Assembly: GCF_013393905.1 (NCBI RefSeq)
Contig: NZ_CP040278.1
Span: forward strand, 1-64,000
Source: Nostoc sp. C052
Lineage (GTDB): Bacteria; Cyanobacteriota; Cyanobacteriia; Cyanobacteriales; Nostocaceae
Reading direction: 5' to 3'
DNA length: 64,000 nt
A program made the translations under genes and the position numbers. The notes under the pieces are model-generated. The model saw nothing but the letters and a program-made list of their open reading frames with translations, searched no databases and was not told the DNA's origin. Shown piece by piece: positions 7,875 through 16,456 of this stretch. Positions within the stretch are counted from its first letter, which is position 1. The number at the start of each line of letters is the position of its first letter.

Positions 7875-9586
7875 CCCACATTCCGCAGGTTAGTTAGCAA
7901 AGCAGATAATATTTTCGACAGGGGGCACCAAAAAAGTTGAGAATCCAGTGTCTTTCGGAAGTCAAATTAGTAATTTGCTTGCTTTGGGCAACAGTAACTA
8001 AGTGAATCGACATAAAACATTGAAAGACCCAGCGTAGAGTCGGAGCAGCAGTAGGTTTACCCAACTGATCATCGATAGTCTTTTTAGCTCTATTGAGTGC
8101 TTGACGCAATGCCCTTTGACCCAAACTATAAACAAGCAAACACAAGCCCATAATCATGGCTAATGCGGCAACCCGTTTGGGTGAGTTGAGGAAGACACTG
8201 GAAGTAAAGAATAGCGGGTCTTTGAGAAAGCGAAAACCGCGTTCGGTAGATTGCTGTGCCTTATACTCAATTAACACATGATCATCACTTAACTTAGAAG
8301 CATCAAGAACATTGGTTGCTAGGAGGAACCTACCGGCTCTTTGGACTTCAACATCTATAGCAGTTTGTTTGGGTGCAAGTGTTGCACAAAGTTGATAGTG
8401 CTTTTCTATAACAGCATTCTTTCGCGGTCTACCACGTCCCTTGTGCTGCAAAATTTCAACTACTTTGATATCAACTAGCTGATGTAAAGGCAACTTACAA
8501 TTCATGCGTTCAGCAGCAAGTTGGGCATCTTTTTCACAAGCAAACTGCTGTTGAGATAACTGTTTAAGTTCGGTTTGGGCTTTAGTCAACTGCTTAGATA
8601 AACGTTTTTCTAGCTGCTTGAGGTCAGCTTGTTTACGGACTTGACTTTCAACTACTATCCAACGTTGTAGTATGTCGGCATAAAAGTTACAACATGAAGC
8701 GATACGGTATCCCGGTAATGAACTGGAAACAAATGCATTTTCATGAATGTTATCTAACAACTGTTTAGCAGCAGTCAAAGTGATTGGTACTCTCGATACC
8801 CAACGTAACTGCTTCATTTGTTGCAAGTTCTCTTCTGTGTACAGTGCCGCATCAGCTACAAACAAAGCATCAAGGAGCCATTGCCGTTTGAAGTCCGCGA
8901 TTAATTTGGCAAACATGGCTGAGTCTGATTCATTCCCATCTGCGACTCTTAAATATAGCGGTATGTCTCCATCTCCACTACACATCAAGTCGAGAATAAA
9001 TTGCTTTAAGTCTGGGCGGTGATCTCTCGAATAACCATAAGTTATGTGGATTGTTCCAGGTTCTGCTTCCTCCTCTCCAGTTTGGAGTGTGTAATCACCA
9101 TCGACGTGAAACGAACTTGAATCCAGGTGTAAACTGTCCATTTTTACACCAAATTTACGAGCCGCAGATAGTGCCACCGTTACAAATACTTCTGTTAGCC
9201 CTTTGGAGTAGAGTTTGTCCAACACTCTACCTAGACGGTCATCGTTTAAGTGTTCTGGATGTATCCCCTCTCCCAGGAGGTGTTCTGTAGCTTTGCCAAT
9301 AAAAAATTTTTCAAACAGATATAATGGGGCGCTGACAAACCCTAATCCGTTGAGAATCATTGCTTTTACCACTTGACCTGCACTAATTATTTCTTGCGGA
9401 TGGCTTCCTAGTAGCCGATTGATTTGCTCTACTAGTTCCATTTCGTCACATATGCCTGCGACTATCCCACAGTGGTCAATATCCTGTACTCTTATATCTA
9501 ATGGTGATGCTGTCATGCTTCTAAAATGCAGCATTTAGGTCATTTTTAAAAATACAGCATTTACGATCGCACCTGCGGAATGTGGG
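7875..9586 (-). mobile_element. IS1634-family insertion sequence
   Basis: A 1712-bp element bounded by 16-base perfect terminal inverted repeats (CCCACATTCCGCAGGT) and flanked by the 5-base direct repeat TTCAA (7870-7874 and 9587-9591). It carries one transposase gene spanning almost its whole length and looks intact. It landed between the fibre 1 promoter and a clamp-gene remnant. The equivalent uninterrupted region survives at 11357-11555, where the sequence reads TATTCAATAGTATG. Confidence 0.88.
7894..9534 (-). CDS. IS1634-family transposase
   Basis: This 546-residue protein begins with the DUF4277-type N-terminal domain typical of this family (VQDIDHCGIVAGICDEMEL, then GQVVKAMILNGLGFVSAPLY). 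A DDE catalytic core follows: LHLDSSSFHVDGD near residues 135-148, LFVADAALY near 225 and ERGFRFLKDP near 435. It cuts and joins the element's 16-base ends. An in-frame ATG seven codons in (9516) is an alternative start; neither has a clear ribosome-binding site. No frameshift or stop is present, so the enzyme may be active. Confidence 0.92.
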   Translation of the reverse strand: MLHFRSMTASPLDIRVQDIDHCGIVAGICDEMELVEQINRLLGSHPQEIISAGQVVKAMILNGLGFVSAPLYLFEKFFIGKATEHLLGEGIHPEHLNDDRLGRVLDKLYSKGLTEVFVTVALSAARKFGVKMDSLHLDSSSFHVDGDYTLQTGEEEAEPGTIHITYGYSRDHRPDLKQFILDLMCSGDGDIPLYLRVADGNESDSAMFAKLIADFKRQWLLDALFVADAALYTEENLQQMKQLRWVSRVPITLTAAKQLLDNIHENAFVSSSLPGYRIASCCNFYADILQRWIVVESQVRKQADLKQLEKRLSKQLTKAQTELKQLSQQQFACEKDAQLAAERMNCKLPLHQLVDIKVVEILQHKGRGRPRKNAVIEKHYQLCATLAPKQTAIDVEVQRAGRFLLATNVLDASKLSDDHVLIEYKAQQSTERGFRFLKDPLFFTSSVFLNSPKRVAALAMIMGLCLLVYSLGQRALRQALNRAKKTIDDQLGKPTAAPTLRWVFQCFMSIHLVTVAQSKQITNLTSERHWILNFFGAPCRKYYLLC

Positions 9587-9620
9587 TTCAAAACTATGTT
9601 CCTTGCAAAGAAAGAATGTT

Positions 9621-9692
9621 GTACTAGCTAAAGAATTTAAGTCGTTGATTGCCATTGAACGCGATCGCGATAATTTCATTACCATCTTGTAA
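9621..9692 (+). pseudogene. Remnant of the 5' end of a second sliding-clamp-like gene
   Basis: Twenty-three codons (VLAKEFKSLIAIERDRDN, then FITIL) match the first residues of the intact gene at 11555 (MLVKEFKSLIAIECDRDD) in sequence and in position relative to the neighbouring fibre gene. The start codon has become GTA, the promoter is separated by the insertion element, and the rest of the gene is gone. A terminator follows directly. Confidence 0.75.
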
Positions 9693-9694
9693 AT

Positions 9695-9734
9695 AAAAGT
9701 AGAGACTAGATACTACTATCTAGTCTCTACTTTT
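9695..9734. terminator. Bidirectional terminator
   Basis: Eighteen-base arms (AAAAGTAGAGACTAGATA and complement) around a 4-base loop have A/T runs on both sides. It lies between the clamp remnant (+) and the end of fibre 2 (-) and serves both strands. Confidence 0.75.
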
Positions 9735-9752
9735 GTTTGAGATTGATGAGAC

Positions 9753-11357
9753 TTAAGCTTGCCGCTGGTCAAAAATTGCAGAGTTCTCTGGGAAGTTTAT
9801 TCCTCCGTCAGGTAAAGTAATTACAAAATTTGTTATTTCAGCAGATTGTGAAACAGTAAGGTCTATCGTATCAGTTAATCCTAGTATTTGCACTAGTCCA
9901 ACTACATCGGAATTTTCAACTAAATTCAAAGTAAATGCCATGTAATTTCCAGATGGATTAGCCGTACCATCCTGGTTAAAATACATTGCTCCCACAGTCG
10001 TGGTTTGTTTCTCGTAAACCCTATGATACGTCACAGTATTTGCATCCGTTGGAATGATTACCTGCCTTTCAAGTAATTCACTATAGTCCACGTATGGATA
10101 CATTTCTTCCGGCACCAAGTAATTCTCTACGATAAATGGTGTGGGTACAAGGTCAGCTTCCTCATAGGAATCAAAAATTAGATTTCCATTAATGGTAGTT
10201 TGTAAGGTGTAATCGGAAGTAACCTTATACGACAGTGATGCAGTAGGAAGTGCAGTACCTCTAGGGAACAGCTTTAGCACAAGTAAATTTAATTTATTTC
10301 CTCTTGCTCTTGTCATGACCATATTCAGCTCACTGTTGGGTTGAGCCAATAGGTAAGTTGCTTTAAATTCAAGCTCACTATTTCTACTTATTATTGCGGC
10401 TTTTCCACCTTCTGCGGTAGTCACAAGTGTAGTAGACGTGCCACCTTCAAATCCATAAGTTACTTGCCCACTTCCACCGAAATTAGCATAGGCTTCTGAG
10501 TAGAAGCCTGTTGTTGTCGGGGTAGGAGTTGGAGTTGGTGTCGGGGTAGGAGTTGGAGTTGGGGTAGGTGTTGGAGTAGGAGTTGGTGTTGGTGTTGGAT
10601 TAGGATCTAACGAAAGAATCCATTCCAGTACCAAATAATTCAATGTCAAGTTTAATCCATTGATATTAGCGTTAGAGAGGTTAGTAACGGTAGCGTAAAT
10701 CCAGTTTGTATTTGCTAACGAGTATCCTATTTCCCCTGGAGATGTGTATATTTCTTCTTGGTTGGAAATGATTTTTTCAAAAATCAATCCATGATTTCCG
10801 CTCGGCAGGACTCCAATTGCCCTATTCAAGTCACTCTGGCGAGAGTCTGCGTTAACGTACAAACGCAAGCGAATCGGCGTATCACATTCAAGAGACAGCA
10901 GTGTAAAGCTTTTAGCAATTTCTAAAACTGTTGTGTAGTTTTGATTTGCTGCAATAGAGCTATCAATAACAAAGTCTTTGCTAACCCTAGAAATAGTCTG
11001 AACAGGAGTCGGACTAAGAGTTGGTTCAACTCCTAAAGAATAAACCTCTACCCTACCGACAATTAGATTGTCTTCTGTTCTAATATCGATGGTGTTTTCG
11101 GTGCAAGAAACCTCAACTGCGTCGGTAATATTCACATTGTTATTGTCATAGACAACAAACAACGGTTCAATGCCAAAGTTGTGAGTAAATTGCCAATGAT
11201 TACTAGGAATTGTTTGATCAAAAACCAAGGTTCTGAGAATAGGTAAATCCACAGGGCTAACTAGCCCTTGCTCACCAACTCCTAGAATTTTGCCTGTTTC
11301 AAACTTCGGAAACAGAACATCACCAAGAAACTTTTTTCGAGAATAATCTTCTGGCAT
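9753..11357 (-). CDS. Tail fibre protein 2 with Pro-Thr linker
   Basis: The 534-residue protein has the same 250-residue N-terminal module as fibre 1 (start MPEDYSRKKFLGDVLFP). A run of about sixteen Pro-Thr dipeptides (residues about 252-283) leads to a 250-residue C-terminal module with no similarity to fibre 1 (FYSEAYANFGGSGQVTYGF near its start). This anchor, flexible linker, variable tip design suits a receptor-binding fibre. The PT tract is a DNA microsatellite-like stretch at about 10513-10607 and could change length by slippage. It is read divergently from the clamp-like gene at 11555. Fibre function is inferred. Confidence 0.68.
   Translation of the reverse strand: MPEDYSRKKFLGDVLFPKFETGKILGVGEQGLVSPVDLPILRTLVFDQTIPSNHWQFTHNFGIEPLFVVYDNNNVNITDAVEVSCTENTIDIRTEDNLIVGRVEVYSLGVEPTLSPTPVQTISRVSKDFVIDSSIAANQNYTTVLEIAKSFTLLSLECDTPIRLRLYVNADSRQSDLNRAIGVLPSGNHGLIFEKIISNQEEIYTSPGEIGYSLANTNWIYATVTNLSNANINGLNLTLNYLVLEWILSLDPNPTPTPTPTPTPTPTPTPTPTPTPTPTPTTTGFYSEAYANFGGSGQVTYGFEGGTSTTLVTTAEGGKAAIISRNSELEFKATYLLAQPNSELNMVMTRARGNKLNLLVLKLFPRGTALPTASLSYKVTSDYTLQTTINGNLIFDSYEEADLVPTPFIVENYLVPEEMYPYVDYSELLERQVIIPTDANTVTYHRVYEKQTTTVGAMYFNQDGTANPSGNYMAFTLNLVENSDVVGLVQILGLTDTIDLTVSQSAEITNFVITLPDGGINFPENSAIFDQRQA
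10513..10607 (-). repeat. Pro-Thr codon repeat tract in fibre 2
   Basis: Degenerate 6-base units of the type GTTGGA/GTAGGT on the + strand encode about sixteen Pro-Thr pairs joining the anchor to the variable C-terminal part. The units vary at third codon positions, so purifying selection on the peptide is likely. Confidence 0.8.
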
Positions 11358-11530
11358 ACGCCACCTACTAAAGATCCAAAAAAAACAATAATTTCTGAGA
11401 TGGCGAATGCCTTGTATTCAATTTTTAAGTCGTAAATCGCTCCATGATATCATCGCATTTCTGAAGTTGTCCATGCGATATTTCTCGGAATAAATCCCTA
11501 TTCAATAGTATGGTTTGTTATAATTAATAC
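11358..11530. promoter_or_regulatory. Divergent regulatory region between fibre 2 and the clamp-like gene
   Basis: Leftward it contains the conserved fibre leader with extended -10 TGATATCAT (11444-11452). Rightward it contains the extended -10 TGTTATAAT (11516-11524) for the gene at 11555. Neither has a convincing -35 box. This is the intact counterpart of the region split by the insertion element at 7875-9586. Confidence 0.55.
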
Positions 11531-11554
11531 AAGACCCTACGGAGAACAAATGCT

Positions 11555-13174
11555 ATGCTAGTTAAAGAATTTAAGTCCTTGATCGCTATCGAATGCGATC
11601 GCGACGATTCTAATAACAATCCAGTTTTGTTGGAATTAAAACCCAATAAGACAATGTGGATTACATATTCCTATTTAAATATTTTGTCCAAAAGACAAAT
11701 ATCCTGCGATTTAGAAGGGGAGTGGACTTTTGCCACTACTCTAGATAAATTAAAGGAATTAATGGGTAAAGCTAAAGGTACGAATGAAATTTCCTTTGCA
11801 ATTGAAAAAGATGTTTTGCTGATCAAGATATCAAAAGATGGCAAAGGCAATGAAATGCCTTTAGCTTCATGGGGAGCCAAGCCAGAATTTAATTTAGACG
11901 AATTCGATGGCGATGACCAACTTTTGGTCATTAGTCTTGATAGTTGGAAAGAAATGTGGCTGGCTGGACAAGTGGTTGTCATCCACAACAGCGTCAGCAC
12001 CAAAAAAAGCAAGCAAGATGTGATGTCAAGTCATGTCAGACTTGATGTCTCTGACAAATCTGGCTTTGTGACAGGGTATTCTCCCGGCATAATTTGCCAT
12101 CGGCAATTTATGTGTGAGGAAACTCTTTCTAAAAACAGAACTTTTTTAGTTCCCATCAGCCTCGTGGCGATGGTGACTACACTCAAGTTCTCGCCACCTG
12201 CTGTAATTAAATTGAGGATGAGTGCAGACTTCAAAACACTGCTTACTAAAATCAATGATAATTACTACTTGACCGACATACCGTCAGTCGAAGATTATCC
12301 TATCCTTGATGGGATAGTTAGAGAGAAGCAGGATTCACAGTTTACTGTAACAATAAACAACAAAAATAGGCTTGTAGAAGCCTTACAAACCGCGCATGAC
12401 GCAGGAATTAAGAATGCCACGTTGATATTTGACAACGGTCATGTCACCGTTGAATCGGGGAATTCAAAAGTTCCCAGCGTCAGCGTTCCGGCTAGTGCCG
12501 AGAAAAACTTTACCTCCACGGTAAAGTTAAGCGTAACTTTGCTTTTAGATGCCCTAAAAGCAATAAATGTAGCGAAGATCCTGCTTTTATTTCCGATAAC
12601 AGCAGGAAAAGCGCTCATTATCGAAACCCTAACAGGTATCGTTTATGTGATCCTAGCGATCGCAAAAGTGGTAACGCACATATTAGATTCAGCACCAATT
12701 GCTGATAAACCCGAACCTCGTACTGAAGAGGTTGAAACGGGAAAAACCCTTGATAACAAGAGTTTTGTCGTTGAAGCGGTGGAAGAGAACCCTCTGCCTC
12801 CCTTAGACGGAAAAACACCAGATGAAAGGCTAGCTCAAGCCGAAATGCATTTGGTGGAGATCAGGGAAACAATTGAGGCTTTTAAGAAAAGCACAATTAC
12901 CCCTGAAATCCTCCAACAGCTTGGAGACTTAGAGATGCAACTAGAAGAGGCTCTAGGGGAGAGCCAAAGAGTAATCAGGGGAAACACACTTTTAGTATCG
13001 TCTGGACAAGAGTATTCTCTAGACGATTTAGATAAAGTTTCTTTGAGAATGTATTGGTTGGGGGGGAGAACCCTCAACATAATTTGGCACAAAGAAACAA
13101 CTTGGAAGTTGGAAATAAGAATTATCAATCCTCTTCCTTCTACTGAAACACAGAAAACTGTTACACATTCCTAA
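11555..13174 (+). CDS. DnaN-like sliding clamp (divergent), copy A
   Basis: The 539-residue protein follows the three-domain pattern of bacterial beta clamps over residues about 1-370. The domain 2/3 boundary reads IPSVEDYPILDGIV, as FPDYRRVLP does in DnaN. A domain 3 strand-helix follows (LSVTLLLDALKAINVAKILL), and the domain ends in VYVILAIAKV where DnaN has YVVMPM. A 160-residue extension, acidic and partly coiled-coil (KTPDERLAQAEMHLVEIRE), has no counterpart in cellular clamps. Clamps tether polymerases or, in T4, activate late transcription. The start has GGAGA nine bases upstream and the promoter is at 11516-11524. A 5' remnant of a second copy lies at 9621. The call rests on motif order and is not search-verified. 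Confidence 0.6.
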   Translation: MLVKEFKSLIAIECDRDDSNNNPVLLELKPNKTMWITYSYLNILSKRQISCDLEGEWTFATTLDKLKELMGKAKGTNEISFAIEKDVLLIKISKDGKGNEMPLASWGAKPEFNLDEFDGDDQLLVISLDSWKEMWLAGQVVVIHNSVSTKKSKQDVMSSHVRLDVSDKSGFVTGYSPGIICHRQFMCEETLSKNRTFLVPISLVAMVTTLKFSPPAVIKLRMSADFKTLLTKINDNYYLTDIPSVEDYPILDGIVREKQDSQFTVTINNKNRLVEALQTAHDAGIKNATLIFDNGHVTVESGNSKVPSVSVPASAEKNFTSTVKLSVTLLLDALKAINVAKILLLFPITAGKALIIETLTGIVYVILAIAKVVTHILDSAPIADKPEPRTEEVETGKTLDNKSFVVEAVEENPLPPLDGKTPDERLAQAEMHLVEIRETIEAFKKSTITPEILQQLGDLEMQLEEALGESQRVIRGNTLLVSSGQEYSLDDLDKVSLRMYWLGGRTLNIIWHKETTWKLEIRIINPLPSTETQKTVTHS

Positions 13175-13196
13175 AAGCAAAAGTTAACTTTTGCTT
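13175..13196 (+). terminator. 22-bp palindrome after the clamp-like gene
   Basis: AAGCAAAAGTT and its exact complement form a hairpin directly after the stop codon. The following bases (GGGATTATAATTTTT) are only partly T-rich. The stronger terminator is 30 bases further on. Confidence 0.45.
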
Positions 13197-13225
13197 GGGA
13201 TTATAATTTTTAAATCCCTATAAGA

Positions 13226-13262
13226 AGCCCGCTGTTTATTGCAAACATCGGGCTTTTTGTTG
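13226..13262 (+). terminator. Rho-independent terminator
   Basis: AGCCCG-C-TGTTT and AAACA-T-CGGGCT arms are followed by TTTTTGTTG. It ends the transcript of the clamp-like gene. Confidence 0.75.
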
Positions 13263-13314
13263 TTTATTTACTCGCGAGAAAGAAAAAATTATACGCGATC
13301 GCTAATTACATTAA

Positions 13315-14865
13315 TTAAGAAAAAGGTGCATTGGGAATAATTGATAAATCTTTAGCGAGATTTAAAGTGAATATAAATTGGTCAATATATCCTTTGAAAT
13401 TAGTTCCTGGGGCATAGTAAGCATTTTGCCCAATTTTTATTCTTCCTGATGCTCCCCAGCCTCCAGAAGTAAATTCACCAAGTTTAGAACCTTCAAACCA
13501 AAGTTCTGTTTTGTTTTCATATTTTTTGATTCCTAGATAGTACCAACTTCCTGGAGATATTGTTACTGGAGCTGCAATCACATTAACAGCATTGTAATAC
13601 ATTCCAAAAGTCGTTCCATTGAAGGAAGCTTGGATGTAATTCCCATTAGTATTATCTGGGCGCATTTCCAAGATGACATTACCTGGAGTAATGTCAGGAT
13701 TAAAAAACATTTCAATCGTACAAGCCTTTCTCCCAACGTTGAACAATGCTGATTCGTAATTTAGTGCTGAATTACCATCCAAGTAAATAGAAGCTCCTTC
13801 AAATTTACTGTTAGCAGTACTAATAATTGGATTACCTATTTTTAAAGGAGTCAAGTTATAGGTAGAGCTATCAATTATTGAGGTGCTTTCATTCTCTCCA
13901 TTACCTCTTAAATAAAGTAAAGTTATGGGATCGTGGAGGATTTTAATCGCGCCAACTACCTGTACGGCTTGCCAATCAGCTTCATTGGTAGTCAATGTAA
14001 AAGCTTGGTGGTTTGTCCAAGTTACATTATCTCTACTTTTTTGTAACAAAAATTCTGTCGGTGGAATATTGGCACCGTTATTTAAGTTGATTACTTCTAC
14101 GTAATAAGGTAAAACATTTTTTGTAAATTTATAACCAATACCCATTCCTGTAAGTTTATCAGATTGGATAGGACTAGTAATTGTTGTGAAAGTATTCCAA
14201 TTGTAATCAAATACTTTGGCCGGATTATCCTCAGTCCAGCTATAAAGTTGTGGTGTTCCTCCCAGAGAAATTGTTTCTCCGTCAGAATCCAAAAATCTTA
14301 ACTCTCGACAAATCCATTGAGAATTCCCCCCAGTAGCAGCATTAGTATTGATAATCCTCCAGTATCGGTGTTTTGGATCGTTTGGATCGACGCCAGCAGC
14401 ACCGACTACCTCAACCGATTGAAATTCTGTATCAGCTGTAGAAATACTAAAAAGTTGATGGGTGATCCAACTTGAGTTATCACTACTTTTTTGCAAACAA
14501 TACTCACTAGGAGGAATATTGAAGCCGTTATTCAAATTGGATATCTCAATAGAATAAGGTAGTACGGCGCGAGAAAAATGATAGCCAATTCCTAGCCCTG
14601 TCGTTGGTGGTGTTTGACTAGTAATGGACACAAAACTATTTGTATTGCCATCGAAAGCTGGACTAGCGTTGGTTCCCGGAAATGAATACGCTTGGGGAGT
14701 TCCGCCGACAGAAATTATCTCTCCATCAGCATCCAAAAATCTTAACTCTCTGCATATCCATTGCATTCCTTGACTATTACCTCCGGCTGGTGTCAGATTA
14801 ATAATTCGCCAATATTCAAAGCTAAGATCATTGTTACTTGATTGTTTCAAGAAGATTCTTCGCAT
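13315..14865 (-). CDS. Adhesin with two discoidin-like repeats and a LamG-like domain
   Basis: Three carbohydrate-binding-type domains are visible in 516 residues. Residues about 17-150 and 165-300 are tandem copies (YWRIIN, GGNSQ..WICRELRFLDADGE, then NNGFNIPPSEYCLQKSSDN) with discoidin/F5-8C character. Residues about 308-510 resemble a LamG/concanavalin fold (STYNLTPLKIGNP, CTIEMFFNPDITPG, IKIGQNAYYAPG and a GYIDQFIF ending). Such domains bind cell-surface glycans, so a fibre-tip or accessory adhesin is likely. Its ATG overlaps the stop of the preceding gene (TGATG), so the two are probably translated together. Confidence 0.7.
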   Translation of the reverse strand: MRRIFLKQSSNNDLSFEYWRIINLTPAGGNSQGMQWICRELRFLDADGEIISVGGTPQAYSFPGTNASPAFDGNTNSFVSITSQTPPTTGLGIGYHFSRAVLPYSIEISNLNNGFNIPPSEYCLQKSSDNSSWITHQLFSISTADTEFQSVEVVGAAGVDPNDPKHRYWRIINTNAATGGNSQWICRELRFLDSDGETISLGGTPQLYSWTEDNPAKVFDYNWNTFTTITSPIQSDKLTGMGIGYKFTKNVLPYYVEVINLNNGANIPPTEFLLQKSRDNVTWTNHQAFTLTTNEADWQAVQVVGAIKILHDPITLLYLRGNGENESTSIIDSSTYNLTPLKIGNPIISTANSKFEGASIYLDGNSALNYESALFNVGRKACTIEMFFNPDITPGNVILEMRPDNTNGNYIQASFNGTTFGMYYNAVNVIAAPVTISPGSWYYLGIKKYENKTELWFEGSKLGEFTSGGWGASGRIKIGQNAYYAPGTNFKGYIDQFIFTLNLAKDLSIIPNAPFS

Positions 14866-15416
14866 CAGTTTTGCTCAACTCCCAAATAGAAGTCAAAAGT
14901 TTGGTTTGACATTGGAGCAAATCCTGTCCGAATTTCCACCAATCCATAAAGATTTGTATCTGCCAAATCGCAGGTAAATGGAATTAATCGACTTTGAGGG
15001 AATACGCCGCAAGACATTGTAGTATCGCTGCCGACTCCTCCAGTTGTAAAACTAGTGAAATCAATATAAGCAATTCTTTTGGAATTATTTACAGCAAGCA
15101 TGGGATATGGAGCGTTGTCAGCAATTGCATTTGGGACGCTTCCTTTGAATAAATGTAACCTTAAAGCCCCGACAAATACCAATTGATTGGTATAACAAGC
15201 TGCATTCACAATATAACCAGAACCTCCTTCTGCTCGACTAGTATTTGCAAATATCAATGGGCTAGGAGTAGAAATTGAATCGCTTAAAGCATCATTATTG
15301 GCATAATTTGTAGAATCTTCTGGGCGAATGTATCTATCTGAAATCTCTGCTATTCCTTTGGTAATTCCAGGAATAACAAAAGGGTTTATGGGGAATACTT
15401 GTCCAATATTGCTCAT
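14865..15416 (-). CDS. Conserved phage structural protein (183 aa)
   Basis: The sequence has the layout of a small family common in phage structural modules: RPEDSTNYANNDALSD near residue 31, a GGSGYIVNAACY strand, RLHLFKG near 85, and an ending LYGLVEIRTGFAP, then FYLGVEQN. I recognise the pattern (RPAD-T-YAAGD ... LF ... LGVEQN) but not a defined biochemical role; fibre-associated or decoration proteins are usual guesses. It lies between the stand-alone fibre anchor and the adhesin on the same strand, with a one-base overlap into the latter. No strong ribosome-binding site is visible. Confidence 0.62.
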   Translation of the reverse strand: MSNIGQVFPINPFVIPGITKGIAEISDRYIRPEDSTNYANNDALSDSISTPSPLIFANTSRAEGGSGYIVNAACYTNQLVFVGALRLHLFKGSVPNAIADNAPYPMLAVNNSKRIAYIDFTSFTTGGVGSDTTMSCGVFPQSRLIPFTCDLADTNLYGLVEIRTGFAPMSNQTFDFYLGVEQN

Positions 15417-15443
15417 GGTTTTTGATAGTAGTTATAAGGTGGA

Positions 15444-16187
15444 TTATTGTACTAAAGGTAAGTATGTAAGACTAAATTCCAAACTAGTAACAGAAGTCTC
15501 AGAAAGGTTTGTAATTGTGATATAGCTATTGCTAGTGTCATCCAAGTTGTAGCCAGTTGCGATTGGACATAAGTCAATAGTGGAGTTACTTGAGGAAGTA
15601 AAGCCTTCAAAAATCAATCCACTTTCATTCGTCGGAAAGTTCCCAATCTGCCGATTTGAATCTAATATTTGCCGAGATTCGCTTAAATAGATTCTGAATC
15701 GTGCCGGGGTGGAGCAATTTAATTGGAGAAGTTGATAAACTTTAGCAATTTCAATACTTGTAGAATAATTCGCATTGATAGCAATATTCTCGTCAAGTGT
15801 AAAATTTTTGGTAACTTTAGCTAAAACGCTACTATTTCCATTAGTTACTCCCGGAGCTTGCCCTAAAGAATAAACTTCTATTCTGCCCGTAATTGGGTTA
15901 TTCTCTGTTCTAACATCGACGAGATTTTCAGTGCAAGAAACTTCAACAGCATCTGTAATATTTATATCTTCATCGCTGTATACAGACACAAAAGGCTTGA
16001 TGCCAAAATCATGAGTAAATTGCCAATGAGTACTAGGAGTTGTTTGATAGAAAACCAAAGATTTTAGGATTGGTAAATCTATTGCATTAACGATTCCTGC
16101 TTCGCCAATTCCTAAAATCTTCCCTGTTTCAAATTTTGGAAACAGGACATCACCAACAAAGCTTCTTCGAGAATAATCTTCTGGCAT
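15444..16187 (-). CDS. Stand-alone fibre anchor module
   Basis: This 247-residue protein corresponds to the N-terminal module of fibres 1 and 2 only (MPEDYSRRSFVGDVLFPKF, HWQFTHDFGI, DAVEVSCTENLVDVRTE). It stops just where those proteins enter their Pro/Thr linkers. With the two downstream leftward genes it may form a split fibre in which separate polypeptides supply the tip. Alternatively it is a truncated fibre whose tip was lost. The upstream leader is conserved with the other two copies, with extended -10 TGATATCAT at 16270-16278. Confidence 0.65.
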   Translation of the reverse strand: MPEDYSRRSFVGDVLFPKFETGKILGIGEAGIVNAIDLPILKSLVFYQTTPSTHWQFTHDFGIKPFVSVYSDEDINITDAVEVSCTENLVDVRTENNPITGRIEVYSLGQAPGVTNGNSSVLAKVTKNFTLDENIAINANYSTSIEIAKVYQLLQLNCSTPARFRIYLSESRQILDSNRQIGNFPTNESGLIFEGFTSSSNSTIDLCPIATGYNLDDTSNSYITITNLSETSVTSLEFSLTYLPLVQ

Positions 16188-16310
16188 ACGCCACCTACTA
16201 AAGTTCTAAAAACGATAATTTTTCATTGGCGTCTGCCTTGTATTCAATTTTTAGGTCACAAATTGCTCAATGATATCATCACATTTTTAAAATTGTCTAT
16301 ATGATATTTT
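16188..16310 (-). promoter_or_regulatory. Conserved fibre promoter/leader, copy 3
   Basis: Shares with copies 1 and 2 the TGATATCAT box (16270-16278), TTGAATACAAGGC, a GGC-GCC hairpin and AGTAGGTGGCGT before the ATG. The GGC hairpin has a compensated change (GGCattcGCC in copies 1 and 2, GGCagacGCC here), consistent with a conserved RNA stem. Confidence 0.5.
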
Positions 16311-16367
16311 TTGATTATTAACAAAGGATTTATACGTAAATTCATCCTGTCCTCTTTTATAAATAGT

Positions 16368-16430
16368 TGCTAGGATGAGACAGTTATTTTTATTTCAAGG
16401 CTAGTCGCCATCTGTGCGGCTAGCCTTTTT
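16368..16430 (+). promoter_or_regulatory. Promoter and terminator-like leader of the tailspike gene
   Basis: An extended -10 TGCTAGGAT (16368-16376) is followed by ATTTCAAGGC and a hairpin (arms AGGCTAG and CTAGCCT, 16398-16426) with TTTTT. The coding start is at 16457. The arrangement closely parallels the tape-measure leader at 20697-20765. Confidence 0.55.
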
Positions 16431-16456
16431 GCGTACAACTTGAATTTTAGGCATAT

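Noticed and set aside
7875..9586. IS left and right ends extended to 18-base inverted repeats (AACCCACATT...)
   Set aside because: The two extra bases belong to the TTCAA target duplication, as shown by comparison with the uninterrupted copy near 11505.
12618..13128. Minus-strand frames within clamp copy A
   Set aside because: Antisense to a coherent clamp-like frame and lacking start signals.
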